Below, in pieces: positions 9,313 to 23,585 of a DNA stretch of 64,000 nucleotides. The stretch is from contig NZ_RCOG02000018.1 of assembly GCF_009663685.2 (NCBI RefSeq), forward strand, positions 59,256-123,255. The letters are read 5' to 3'. The stretch is from Cupriavidus sp. U2 (GTDB lineage Bacteria > Pseudomonadota > Gammaproteobacteria > Burkholderiales > Burkholderiaceae). The notes below the pieces were generated by a model. The model was not told where the DNA came from, searched no databases, and saw nothing but the letters and a program-made list of their open reading frames with translations. Each line of letters opens with the position of its first letter. The first letter of the stretch is position 1. A program made the translations under genes and the position numbers.

Positions 9313-10089
9313 TCAGCTGAACATCAGCGCGGTCAGCAGGAAATCCAGGCCGAGCACGGCCAGCGACGCCATCACCACGGTCCGCGTGGTGGCGCGTGAA
9401 ACGCCTTCGGGCGTCGGGTTCGCCTCGAACCCCTGGTACAGCGCGATGAACGTCACCGCAATGCCAAAAATAAAGCTCTTGATCACGCCGTTCAGCACGT
9501 CGGCACGCACATCCACGCCGCCCTGCATCTGCGACCAGAACGCGCCGGCATCCACGCCGATCAGCTGCACGCCAACCAGGTAGCCGCCCAGGATGCCCAC
9601 CGCGCTGAAGATCGCGGCCAGGATCGGCATGGCGATGACACCGGCCCAGAAACGCGGCGCGATCACGCGCTGCAACGGGTTGACGGCCATCATTTCCATG
9701 GCGGTCAGCTGCTCGCCAGCCTTCATCAGGCCGATCTCAGCGGTCAGCGACGTGCCGGCGCGGCCCGCGAACAGCAGCGCCGACACCACCGGCCCCAGTT
9801 CGCGCACCAGCGACAGCGCCACCAGCAGGCCCAGCGCCTGCTCGGACCCATAGCGGTTCAGCGTGTAGTAGCCCTGCAGGCCCAGCACGAAGCCGACGAA
9901 CAGGCCCGACACGGCGATGATCACCAGCGACAGGTTGCCGACGAAGAACACCTGGTCGGAAATCAGCCGGAATCGGCGCAGCAGTGCCGGCGACAGCGCC
10001 AGCACGGCCAGGAACATGCGCGTGGCACGGCCCAGGCCGCCCACGAACTGGCGCACCGCGGCGCCGATGGTAGTGAAGAAGCCGGTCAA
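9313..10089 (-). CDS. mlaE: MlaE, permease of the Mla transporter
   Basis: Integral membrane permease of the MlaFEDB phospholipid ABC transporter, 258 residues. The MlaE family pattern is plain: [18 protein letters not shown], the conserved [22 protein letters not shown] loop, and [22 protein letters not shown], which contains the EQ/AM coupling helix. About five to six hydrophobic segments are visible. It overlaps the mlaF stop by four bases, which indicates translational coupling to its ATPase. Confidence 0.95.
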   Translation of the reverse strand: MTGFFTTIGAAVRQFVGGLGRATRMFLAVLALSPALLRRFRLISDQVFFVGNLSLVIIAVSGLFVGFVLGLQGYYTLNRYGSEQALGLLVALSLVRELGPVVSALLFAGRAGTSLTAEIGLMKAGEQLTAMEMMAVNPLQRVIAPRFWAGVIAMPILAAIFSAVGILGGYLVGVQLIGVDAGAFWSQMQGGVDVRADVLNGVIKSFIFGIAVTFIALYQGFEANPTPEGVSRATTRTVVMASLAVLGLDFLLTALMFS

Positions 10090-10937
10090 CGCGCGCCTCC
10101 GGCCAGGAAATCTTCGGCCAGCGTGGGGCCGGCGTAATGGAAAGGTACCGGGCCGTCGGCCTCGGCGTGCACGAACTGGCGCACGAACGGGTCGCTGGAC
10201 GCCCGCAGGTCCTCCGGCGCGCCTTCGGCGGCAATCCTGCCGTTCGCAATGAAATACACGTAATCGGCGATCTGGAAGGTTTCCTGCACGTCGTGCGAGA
10301 CGATGATGGTGCTGGCGCCCAGCGCGTCGTTGAGGTCGCGGATCAGGTTGGCCGTCAGGCCGAGCGAGATCGGGTCCAGGCCGGCGAACGGTTCGTCGTA
10401 CATCAGCAGGGCCGGGTCCAGCGCAATAGCCCGCGCCAGCGCCACGCGCCGCGCCATGCCGCCCGAGATCTGCGCCGGCATCAGGTCGCGCGCCCCGCGC
10501 AGCCCCACCGCGTTGAGCTTCATCAGCACCAGATCCCGGATCATCGATTCGGGCAGGTCGGTGTGCTCGCGTAGCGGAAATGCGACGTTGTCGAATACCG
10601 ACAAGTCAGTGAACAGCGCGCCAAACTGGAACAGCATGCCCATCTGGCGGCGCACCGCGTACAGCGCGGTCTGGTCCATGACATCGATGTCGGCGCCGTT
10701 GAACGTCACACGGCCGCGCTGCGGGCGCACCATGCCGCCCACCAGCCGCATCACCGTGGTCTTGCCACAGCCCGAACCGCCCATGACGGCCACCACTTTC
10801 CCGCGCGGAAAGCGCATGGAAAGGCCGGATAGGATGGGCTTGTCGCCAGCCGCGTATGCAAAATCGACATCCGCAAGTTCGACGACGTTGGGGCCTGTAA
10901 AAGCCTGGCCAGACGGGTTCGGCACGGTAGCGGTCAC
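10086..10937 (-). CDS. mlaF: MlaF, ATPase of the Mla transporter
   Basis: ATP-binding subunit driving lipid transport through MlaE. The 283 residues show Walker [11 protein letters not shown], signature [15 protein letters not shown], Walker [14 protein letters not shown] and switch His in [15 protein letters not shown]. The last 35 residues, from [20 protein letters not shown], match the MlaF C-terminal extension that swaps with the partner subunit and contacts MlaB. The start is a GTG at 10935-10937; no in-frame ATG precedes the nucleotide-binding core. It is the promoter-proximal gene of mlaFEDA-C-B. Confidence 0.94.
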   Translation of the reverse strand: MTATVPNPSGQAFTGPNVVELADVDFAYAAGDKPILSGLSMRFPRGKVVAVMGGSGCGKTTVMRLVGGMVRPQRGRVTFNGADIDVMDQTALYAVRRQMGMLFQFGALFTDLSVFDNVAFPLREHTDLPESMIRDLVLMKLNAVGLRGARDLMPAQISGGMARRVALARAIALDPALLMYDEPFAGLDPISLGLTANLIRDLNDALGASTIIVSHDVQETFQIADYVYFIANGRIAAEGAPEDLRASSDPFVRQFVHAEADGPVPFHYAGPTLAEDFLAGGAR

Positions 10938-10964
10938 AATGTCACCGGATTTGGACAGGCCGCC

Positions 10965-10970
10965 ATTATA
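10965..10970 (-). promoter_or_regulatory. putative -10 element for the mla operon
   Basis: Perfect minus-strand TATAAT, 27 bases before the mlaF GTG. The -35 region is not convincing. It is the only promoter-like site I see ahead of mlaF. Confidence 0.4.
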
Positions 10971-11085
10971 AGGGCTACTACCTATCGGTCGCCGTCCCGT
11001 GTGGTGATCTCACCATTGCATGTCCGACAACAATCCGAGGCATTCGTGTGATGCCTGCCGGACAAAACTTGCCCGGCTGCTCCAC

Positions 11086-12174
11086 TCAGGGCTCGCTGCG
11101 CGGACCCGCCTGGCGCAGAATCACCTGCCATTGCACCGATTCCGATCGGATGGCAGTAGCAAAGGCGTCGGGCGAGTCGCGAACTGGCGTAAGGCCGGCA
11201 GCCATCAACTGGGCCTGCACGCCGCGCTCGCTGGTCACACTGTCCAGCTCGGTAGCCAGTCGCGCCACGATGGCCCGGGGCGTCTTGGCCGGGGCCATCA
11301 CGCCATACCAGGCGAGCGCCCCGTAGCCCTCCATGCCCGTTTCCTGCAGCGTCGGCACCTGCGGCGACAGCGGCGAGCGCACCGGCCCGGTCACGCCCAG
11401 GATTCTCAGTGCACCCGAGCGCACATGGGTCTGCACCGCAGCCCAGGAACAGAAACAGGCGCTGATCCGGCCGGCGAGCATTTCCTGCACCACCGCACTC
11501 TCGCCCTTGGCCATCACCAGCGGCACGCTGGTTGGCATGCCCCGCACCGCGTACTCGGCGTACAGATGCTGCGGGCTGCCCGGCTGGCCATAGCCATAGC
11601 TGTACGATGCCGGGCTCGATCGCACAGCCGTGACCCACTGCTGGGGTGTCGTCATCGGCAAATGACCATCGATCACCAGGAACAACGGCATGGCGGCCAC
11701 CCGCGCCACGGGTGTGAAATCGCGCGTCACGTCATAGGGCACCGGTTCGAGTCCGGGCTGGATCAGCATGTTGGCCTGATGGAACAGCAGCGTGTGGCCG
11801 TCGGAACTGGCCTTGGCCACAAGGTCGCCGGCCATGGTGCCCGCCGCGCCTGGACGATTGTCCACGTCGACAGGCACGCCAAGCCGCTGGGATAGCCGTT
11901 CGGCCACCAGTCGCGCCACGGCATCGGCAACACCGCCGGCCGGGAACGGCACGATCATGCGCAGCGGCCGGGCGGGGAACGAGACCTGACGGGCCGGCGA
12001 TTCCGTCCGTGCGGCAGGCGGAATGCTGGCAAGCTGGGCGACCGCGGGAGGCTGAGCGAGGGCCGTCGCCGTGCATAGCGCAACGGCAACCGCACACCCC
12101 GTCCATCTGGCAGCGAGTATTGGCAACTTCGCTATACCTCGCCAAAGCCGCATGCAATTGCGTACTTCGGGCAT
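11086..12174 (-). CDS. Bug-family (TctC-like) periplasmic solute-binding protein
   Basis: Extracytoplasmic binding protein of the tripartite tricarboxylate transporter type; these bind small carboxylates or amides in the periplasm. The 362 residues contain an N-terminal hydrophobic segment (WTGCAVAVALCTATALAQ) that looks like a signal peptide, then the Bug core: PLRMIVPFPAGGVADAVARLVAE, NRPGAAGTMAGDLVAKASSDGHTLLF and the LPTLQETGMEGY-like closing region. ATG 12172-12174 is preferred because a strong GGAGG lies just upstream. No tctA/tctB-like membrane genes are adjacent, so it is an orphan, which is common in Burkholderiales. The ligand cannot be told from sequence. Confidence 0.88.
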   Translation of the reverse strand: MPEVRNCMRLWRGIAKLPILAARWTGCAVAVALCTATALAQPPAVAQLASIPPAARTESPARQVSFPARPLRMIVPFPAGGVADAVARLVAERLSQRLGVPVDVDNRPGAAGTMAGDLVAKASSDGHTLLFHQANMLIQPGLEPVPYDVTRDFTPVARVAAMPLFLVIDGHLPMTTPQQWVTAVRSSPASYSYGYGQPGSPQHLYAEYAVRGMPTSVPLVMAKGESAVVQEMLAGRISACFCSWAAVQTHVRSGALRILGVTGPVRSPLSPQVPTLQETGMEGYGALAWYGVMAPAKTPRAIVARLATELDSVTSERGVQAQLMAAGLTPVRDSPDAFATAIRSESVQWQVILRQAGPRSEP

Positions 12175-12335
12175 CAATTTCCTCCGGGCCGTACCCACCG
12201 CTACGGCACCAAATCGGCTGAAAGGGATTTCGAGGCAGTCTCTTCTTATCTAGTTTGAAGAAATTGTAAGGACATTGCCTGGCAGCGCACAGACCGCGTA
12301 AACGCTCTCCGGGCGGACCCCAATGTGAGCGCCCG

Positions 12336-12341
12336 TATAAT
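12336..12341 (+). promoter_or_regulatory. -10 element implying a leaderless acetyltransferase mRNA
   Basis: Perfect TATAAT ending six bases before the ATG at 12348, so the predicted +1 is at or within a base of the start codon. CGGACC at 12314-12319 (16-base spacer) is a weak -35. No Shine-Dalgarno is visible between the -10 and the ATG. Confidence 0.45.
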
Positions 12342-12347
12342 CGGCCG

Positions 12348-12881
12348 ATGCCTGAATTCACCCTTCGGCCCATGCGCGCCGCCGACCTGCCCGCCGTGCT
12401 TGCCGTCCAGGCGCAGTGCTATGGGGATGCACTGGTGGAGTCCGCCGATGCCCTGGAAAGCCGGCTCACGCTATCTCCCGCCACCTGCTGGGTCGCAGCC
12501 CTGTCCGCGCCATCGCAAAACGGCCAATCCAGCCCTGCCCTGGCCGCCTACCTGTTTACCCATGCATGGCCAGAGGCGTCCCTGCCACCCTGGAACGGCC
12601 GGCTTGCCCGCGACTGGCCCGATACCGAGCCGCTGACATGGTTCATTCACGACATGGCCGTGGCACCGATCGGGCGCGGCGGGGGACTCGCTACCCGCCT
12701 CCACCACGCGGCACGCAACGTGGCGATGCACGACGGACTGCGGGCGTCGCGCCTCATCGCCGTCCAGTCGGCCGATACGTACTGGCGCAGGCTCGGGTAC
12801 GCACCGCTGACCGCCGGCAGGCATGCAGACAAGCTGGCAGCGTATGGAGAGGGGGCGGTGTTGATGGGGCGTCTACTGTAG
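12348..12881 (+). CDS. GNAT-family N-acetyltransferase
   Basis: Acetyl-CoA-dependent N-acetyltransferase of unknown substrate, 177 residues, cytosolic. The GNAT fold is seen in the first strand FTLRPMRAADLPAVLAVQAQCY, the central WFIHDMAVAP strand (motif A start), the CoA pyrophosphate loop RGGGLATRLHHAARNVA and the closing YWRRLGYAPL. The usual Q/RxxGxG/A loop appears as GRGGGLA, an acceptable variant. The first strand begins almost at the initiator Met, so a later start is unlikely even though there is no ribosome-binding site. The gene is divergent from the Bug gene and converges on gltD, separated by a terminator. Confidence 0.85.
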   Translation: MPEFTLRPMRAADLPAVLAVQAQCYGDALVESADALESRLTLSPATCWVAALSAPSQNGQSSPALAAYLFTHAWPEASLPPWNGRLARDWPDTEPLTWFIHDMAVAPIGRGGGLATRLHHAARNVAMHDGLRASRLIAVQSADTYWRRLGYAPLTAGRHADKLAAYGEGAVLMGRLL

Positions 12882-12956
12882 CGAGCGGGCTGACTCGCCC
12901 TAGGAACGGACCGGGCTTCTTGCTCTATTGTGCGATTAGCCCAGGGACCAAAAAAC

Positions 12957-12990
12957 AAAACCCCCGCAAGCTTTCGCTTACGGGGGTTTT
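12957..12990. terminator. bidirectional terminator between GNAT gene and gltD
   Basis: AAAACCCCCG / CGGGGGTTTT stem with an inner AAGC/GCTT pairing, one mismatch and a TTTC loop. A-tract on one side and T-tract on the other let it serve both gltD (minus) and the acetyltransferase gene (plus). Confidence 0.85.
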
Positions 12991-13011
12991 GATTGAACCG
13001 GGCGCTGGGGC

Positions 13012-14475
<1,464 letters not shown>

Positions 14476-14498
14476 GTTGCATCCTTGGTCTTGCTGGC

Positions 14499-14522
14499 GC
14501 GAGGCGGCCGGGCCGGCCTCGC
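14499..14522. repeat. GC-rich hairpin in the gltB-gltD gap
   Basis: Inverted repeat GCGAGGC/GCCTCGC with further GGCC pairing inside, placed 24 bases before the gltD ATG on the minus strand. No T-run follows, so it looks more like an mRNA stability or processing hairpin than a terminator. Confidence 0.5.
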
Positions 14523-14587
14523 TTGGGGTCAGTATCTTGTTGGCGCCGCAGCCGTTGCCGCGGCGCCTCTCGTGGTGTGGCTGCCGG

Positions 14588-19351
<4,764 letters not shown>

Positions 19352-19506
19352 GGGCTGAATTCCGGTGAAGGCTGCGCAGCCAGCAAGGGCATAGACCGAA
19401 CGGGATGGGCTGTCGCGGGGGGCCTCTTGATCGGGCGTGGCAGACAGCTGGGACCGCAGCGGCGTACACGAGCGTGACGCGCCGCACAATGACTGTGGGT
19501 GCAGCA

Positions 19507-19535
19507 ACTATAAGAGAATCGTCCGAGCCTCGCAA
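19507..19535 (-). promoter_or_regulatory. sigma-70 promoter for gltBD
   Basis: Minus-strand TTGCGA at 19530-19535, a 17-base spacer, and TATAGT at 19507-19512 (five of six to consensus). It predicts +1 near 19500 and a leader of about 150 bases before the GTG start of gltB. Confidence 0.6.
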
Positions 19536-19540
19536 AATTA

Positions 19541-19610
19541 TTAAATGGGGTCAGAACACATTAAATATTGCACCATCGCGGCCGCCATTTTAAATGGGGA
19601 CACATTACTT
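19541..19610 (+). repeat. tandem GGGGWCA motifs flanking the RAYT gene
   Basis: Two related motifs, AAATGGGGTCAGAACACATTA (from 19543) and AAATGGGGACACATTACTTTA (from 19592), lie downstream of the transposase gene. A matching motif in inverted orientation (GATCTGTCCCCGTTTTT) is at 20417-20433, upstream of it. RAYT genes are often bracketed by such short inverted motifs. Confidence 0.5.
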
Positions 19611-19644
19611 TACCGGCATTTTTGCACTGATATGGTGCACTCCA

Positions 19645-20379
19645 TCAGCTCTCCAGCGTGGAGTCGGCCTCTCCGCCCTCAGCATCCGAAATAACCGACT
19701 TCCTTGGTCGGCCTTTAGGTAGCGGCTGGACGCGCCGCGTGGCGTGACGCTCAAGTTGCATCAGGAAGGCATCGCTGCCCAGAGGCCAGCCACTATGCGC
19801 ATGCTTCTGCAGCGTGGCGAGCGTGCGGCCGGACAAACCCTCGGCCGTCAATGCGCGGTAGTTGGACTGCCGCTCGAACGGCGTATTGCCCAGGTCCCAG
19901 TAAATGGAGTGATCACTCACAATCGGATGGGATTCGAAGCCAGCGTGGTGCCGATAGCTGCTCCAGCGATCTGCCTCGGGCGCCGTCACGTCGCCGGCGC
20001 GCACGGCATTGCCTTCCGTATAGAGCATGGCCGGCAGCAGCCAGGTCTCGGGCTCGATGACCGCCGATCGGAAGCGGCCCTCCCAGAGGGTGCCCGTGCG
20101 ATCGGCCACGCGGTTGAAATGGCGGGCGTAGCGGCGCCCTACCGCCTGCATGGTCAGGCTCAGCGAATCGGGGCCCTTCGGGGTCGCCACCAGATGGATA
20201 TGGTTGGGCCGCAGCGCATAGGCGTGGATGGCCAGCTCATGCTCGCGAGCCGCCATGCGCAGGCAATCGAGGTAGTGCAGGTAGTCGTCGGTACCCAGAA
20301 AGACGGACTGGCGATTGTTGCCGCGCTGCAACACCATGGCCGGCAGGCCGGGGGGGGAGAAACGGGGAAGGCGGGCCAT
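19645..20379 (-). CDS. REP-associated tyrosine transposase (RAYT, Y1/HUH family)
   Basis: Single-strand-cutting HUH endonuclease related to IS200/IS605 TnpA; RAYTs are usually single-copy and are thought to mobilise or maintain REP sequences. The 244 residues contain RGNNRQSVFLGTDDY, the metal-binding HUH as NHIHLVATP (about residue 80), and a probable catalytic Tyr in GRRYARHFN followed by GTLWEGRFRS. The C-terminal third is Arg/Lys-rich and variable. I start at ATG 20377-20379; an upstream extension has no homology-like content. The gene stands alone between gltB and dgt, with GGGGACA-type motifs on both sides and a hairpin (20380-20405) just before the start. Confidence 0.88.
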   Translation of the reverse strand: MARLPRFSPPGLPAMVLQRGNNRQSVFLGTDDYLHYLDCLRMAAREHELAIHAYALRPNHIHLVATPKGPDSLSLTMQAVGRRYARHFNRVADRTGTLWEGRFRSAVIEPETWLLPAMLYTEGNAVRAGDVTAPEADRWSSYRHHAGFESHPIVSDHSIYWDLGNTPFERQSNYRALTAEGLSGRTLATLQKHAHSGWPLGSDAFLMQLERHATRRVQPLPKGRPRKSVISDAEGGEADSTLES

Positions 20380-20433
20380 CGGGCATCCCGGATAAAAGAT
20401 GCCCGCATGATAACCTGATCTGTCCCCGTTTTT
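20380..20433. repeat. hairpin and inverted GGGGACA motif upstream of the RAYT gene
   Basis: Inverted repeat CGGGCATC (20380-20387)/GATGCCCG (20398-20405) directly before the transposase ATG, then TGTCCCCG at 20421-20428, which is the inverted counterpart of GGGGACA at 19596-19602. The arrangement resembles a REP-like bracket. Confidence 0.5.
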
Positions 20434-20452
20434 TTGGCGGACTGCCTTCAGC

Positions 20453-21613
20453 TCAACCGATCGAGTTGCTCTCGCTGACCGCGAAGATGCGCCGGTGCTC
20501 GCGGATGGCATAGCGATCGGTCATGCCGGCGATGTAGTGGGCGATCAGGCGCGGCTGGTCGGCGCCGTGGCCAGCCTGGTACTGGGGCGGCAGCAGACGC
20601 GAATCCTGCATGAAGGCGCCGAACAGGTCGGTGATGATGCGCTGCGCCTTGGCCGACATGCGCATGACCAGGTAATGCCGGTACAGGTGGCGGAACAGGA
20701 AACGCTTCAGCGCCGCGGCTTCCTCGTGGATCTTCGGGCTGAACGAGACCAGCGGCCCGGCAGCGCGCACGTCGGCAATCGACTTCGGATTGGCGGCGGC
20801 GATATTGCGGCCGGTGGTCTCGATCAGATCGACGATCAGCGTATTGATCATGCGCCGGACCGTCTCGTTGATCGCCCGGCGCCCGTTGATGCCCGGGAAC
20901 GCCGCTGCCACCTCTGCGCGATGGCGGCCCCACATCGGCACTTCGTCCAGCTGCTCCAGCGTCAGCAGTCCAGAGCGCAGGCCATCGTCGATATCGTGGT
21001 TGTTGTAGGCGATCTCGTCGGCCAGATTGGCCAGTTGAGCCTCGAGCGACGGCTGCGCGCCCTCCAGGAAACGCCGCCCCAGCTCGCCCAGCGCCGCCGC
21101 ATTGACGCGCGAGCAATGCTTGAGAATGCCTTCGCGCGTCTCGAACGTCAGGTTCAGCCCGTTGAAGCCGCCGTACCGTTCCTCCAGCTCGTCGACCACC
21201 AGCAGGCTCTGCAGGTTGTGCTCGAATCCGCCATGGTTCTTCATGCAGCCGTTCAGCGCGTCCTGTCCGGCGTGGCCAAACGGCGTGTGGCCCAGATCGT
21301 GGGCCAGCGAGATCGCCTCGACCAGATCCTCGTTGAGCCGCAGGTTGCGCGCGATGGAGCGGGCGATCTGCGCCACCTCCAGGCTGTGCGTCAGCCGCGT
21401 GCGGAACAGGTCGCCCTCGTGGTTGACGAAGACCTGCGTCTTGTATTCGAGCCGGCGGAAGGCCGTGCTGTGGATCACGCGGTCGCGGTCGCGCTGGAAT
21501 TCACTGCGCGAGGACGAGGCCGGTTCGGCATGCACCCGGCCGCGCGTCCTGGCGGAGCGCGCGGCATAAGGGGCGAGATGGGCTTCGAGGTCAGTCGCTG
21601 GAGCGGTGGTCAT
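20453..21613 (-). CDS. dgt: dGTP triphosphohydrolase-like HD-domain protein
   Basis: HD-superfamily deoxynucleotide triphosphohydrolase that cleaves dNTP, classically dGTP, to the nucleoside and triphosphate. The 386-residue size matches the shorter dGTPase-like group rather than E. coli Dgt. The metal-binding residues are seen in [11 protein letters not shown] (His), [16 protein letters not shown] (the HD pair and a further His) and [11 protein letters not shown] (Asp). The N-terminal [22 protein letters not shown] motif is also typical. It lies 55 bases after aroB in the aroK-aroB-dgt run, a common arrangement in beta-proteobacteria. Confidence 0.9.
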   Translation of the reverse strand: MTTAPATDLEAHLAPYAARSARTRGRVHAEPASSSRSEFQRDRDRVIHSTAFRRLEYKTQVFVNHEGDLFRTRLTHSLEVAQIARSIARNLRLNEDLVEAISLAHDLGHTPFGHAGQDALNGCMKNHGGFEHNLQSLLVVDELEERYGGFNGLNLTFETREGILKHCSRVNAAALGELGRRFLEGAQPSLEAQLANLADEIAYNNHDIDDGLRSGLLTLEQLDEVPMWGRHRAEVAAAFPGINGRRAINETVRRMINTLIVDLIETTGRNIAAANPKSIADVRAAGPLVSFSPKIHEEAAALKRFLFRHLYRHYLVMRMSAKAQRIITDLFGAFMQDSRLLPPQYQAGHGADQPRLIAHYIAGMTDRYAIREHRRIFAVSESNSIG

Positions 21614-21668
21614 GCGGGCAATCCGTTATTCCGTTGCTGGTTCAGGGTTGCAAGGCATAACCTGGCGC

Positions 21669-22775
21669 TTACGCGACCGGTGCCTCTGCGGGAGGTTTCA
21701 GGACGGCGTGGCGCAGCGTGTCACGCAGATCCGGATCCGGTACGGTGGTAATGAACGCCTCGCCAAGCCCGCGCAGCAGAATGAACTTGATGCTGCCGGC
21801 CTCGGCCTTCTTGTCCACCTTCATCAGTTCGATATAGCGGTCGATGCCCAGGTCCGGCGCCACCACGGGCAGCATCGCCGCCTGCGTCAGCGTACGGATG
21901 CGCGCGCGGGTCTCGACGTCGATGAATCCCAGCCGATGCGAAAGATCGGCCGCCATCACCATGCCGCAGCCCACCGCCTCGCCGTGGAGCCACTCGCCAT
22001 AGCCCATGCCGGCTTCGATGGCATGGCCGAACGTGTGTCCGAAATTCAGAATCGCCCGTAGGCCGCCTTCGCGCTCGTCCTGGGCCACCACGCCGGCCTT
22101 GATCTCGCACGAGCGCCGCACCGCCTCGGCCATCATGCCATTGTCGCAGGCATTGAGCGCGGCGATGTTGTCCTCGATCCAGGCAAAGTAATCCGCATCG
22201 GCAATCGCGCCGTGCTTGATCACCTCGGCCAGGCCGGCGGCCAGCTCGCGCGGCGGCAGCGTCTTCAGCGTGTCGATGTCGGCAATGACCGCGTTGGGCT
22301 GGTGGAACGCCCCGATCATGTTCTTGCCGAGCGGGTGGTTGATGCCGGTCTTGCCGCCGACCGACGAATCCACCTGTGACAGCAGCGTGGTCGGCATCTG
22401 GACAAACGGCACGCCGCGCATGTAGCAGGCGGCGGCAAAGCCGGTCATGTCGCCCACCACGCCGCCGCCCAGCGCGATCAGCGTGGTCTTGCGGTCGGCG
22501 CCCGCCTGCAGCAGTGCATCGAAAATCAGGTTCAGCGTTTCCCACTGCTTGAAGCGTTCGCCGTCCGGCAGCACTACCGTCCGGACGGTCTTGCCCAGGC
22601 CGGCCAGCACGGCTTCGACGCGGGCCGCATACAGCGGGCCGACGGTCTCGTTGGTGACGATGACGGCATGCTGGCCGCGCACGTGCGGCTGCAGCAGGTC
22701 GGCGCGGTCCAGCAGGCCGCCGCCGATATGAATGGGGTAGCTACGCGCCCCGAGATCGACTTCCAGCGTGATCAT
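21669..22775 (-). CDS. aroB: 3-dehydroquinate synthase
   Basis: Second enzyme of the shikimate pathway; converts DAHP to 3-dehydroquinate with bound NAD and a divalent metal. The 368 residues are of normal length. Motifs seen include [13 protein letters not shown], the NAD-binding [19 protein letters not shown], the conserved [18 protein letters not shown], and the metal ligands in [19 protein letters not shown] and [10 protein letters not shown]. Its start overlaps the end of aroK by four bases, so aroKB is translationally coupled, as in many proteobacteria. Confidence 0.97.
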   Translation of the reverse strand: MITLEVDLGARSYPIHIGGGLLDRADLLQPHVRGQHAVIVTNETVGPLYAARVEAVLAGLGKTVRTVVLPDGERFKQWETLNLIFDALLQAGADRKTTLIALGGGVVGDMTGFAAACYMRGVPFVQMPTTLLSQVDSSVGGKTGINHPLGKNMIGAFHQPNAVIADIDTLKTLPPRELAAGLAEVIKHGAIADADYFAWIEDNIAALNACDNGMMAEAVRRSCEIKAGVVAQDEREGGLRAILNFGHTFGHAIEAGMGYGEWLHGEAVGCGMVMAADLSHRLGFIDVETRARIRTLTQAAMLPVVAPDLGIDRYIELMKVDKKAEAGSIKFILLRGLGEAFITTVPDPDLRDTLRHAVLKPPAEAPVA

Positions 22776-23449
22776 GAATGGGTGTCCTGCGCCGGCTGCC
22801 CGGCCACCGGATCGGTGTCGGGCACCGCTTCCACGGACGGAAACGTGAAGCCGGCCATTTCGAGTTGCATGAGAACCATATTAGCAAGCTGGGCCACGGT
22901 CGGCTTGCCGGTTTCGATAATGAAATCCGCCACTTCGCGGTAGAGCGGGTCGCGCTGGGCGTAGAGCGCCTCCAGCCGGCCTTTCGGGTCTTCGGTCTGG
23001 AGCAGCGGACGGTTGCGGTCGTGGCGCGTACGCAGCCACAGGTCATGCGGACTCGCGCGCAGGTAGACCACGGTGCCGTTGGCTTTCAGGGCCGCCCGGT
23101 TGGCTTCGCGCAGCACGGCGCCGCCGCCCGTGGCCAGCACGATGCCGGTGCGGCCGGTCAGCTCGGCAATCATCTGCTCTTCGCGGTCCCGGAACCCGGT
23201 CTCGCCCTCGTGCTCGAAAATCACCGGAATCTTCACGCCGCAACGCGCTTCGAGCTCGTGGTCGGAGTCGAAGAACGGGTAGTCGAGGCGTCGGGCCACC
23301 GAGCGGCCGACGGTGGTCTTGCCGGCGCCCATCAGGCCAACAAAGAAAAGATTCGGGCGATTGGCTGTCACTGGACTGTCTTGCGCGAAAAGGCTCGGGG
23401 CATCTGGCACGCCGCCCGGGCCACCTCGCTGGCGTGATTCATACGCCAT
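22772..23449 (-). CDS. aroK: shikimate kinase
   Basis: Phosphorylates shikimate at the 3-OH with ATP. Seen: the P-loop [11 protein letters not shown], the shikimate-binding [10 protein letters not shown] and [20 protein letters not shown], and the lid [12 protein letters not shown]. The frame gives 225 residues, longer than the usual 170-190. A GTG at 23369-23371 ([12 protein letters not shown]) would give a 199-residue product and is an equally plausible start; neither has a good ribosome-binding site. The C-terminal extension after the kinase core ([19 protein letters not shown]) is low-complexity. It is first in aroK-aroB-dgt, 136 bases after pilQ. Confidence 0.94.
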   Translation of the reverse strand: MAYESRQRGGPGGVPDAPSLFAQDSPVTANRPNLFFVGLMGAGKTTVGRSVARRLDYPFFDSDHELEARCGVKIPVIFEHEGETGFRDREEQMIAELTGRTGIVLATGGGAVLREANRAALKANGTVVYLRASPHDLWLRTRHDRNRPLLQTEDPKGRLEALYAQRDPLYREVADFIIETGKPTVAQLANMVLMQLEMAGFTFPSVEAVPDTDPVAGQPAQDTHS

Positions 23450-23510
23450 TGTGCATCATTGCGGTCCGGTTCCGGCTGGCCGTCGGTTCCGCCAACGATG
23501 CCGCGAAAAG

Positions 23511-23542
23511 GAAAAAGGCCGCGTCGCATACCGACGCGGCCT
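23511..23542 (-). terminator. terminator of the pil operon
   Basis: Perfect 11-bp stem AGGCCGCGTCG/CGACGCGGCCT with a 5-base loop. On the minus strand it is followed by TTTTCCTTTTC. It lies 44 bases past the pilQ stop. Confidence 0.85.
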
Positions 23543-23585
23543 GCCAGTCTACTGCATCCGGGCGCCCTGCTGCACCCGAACGATG

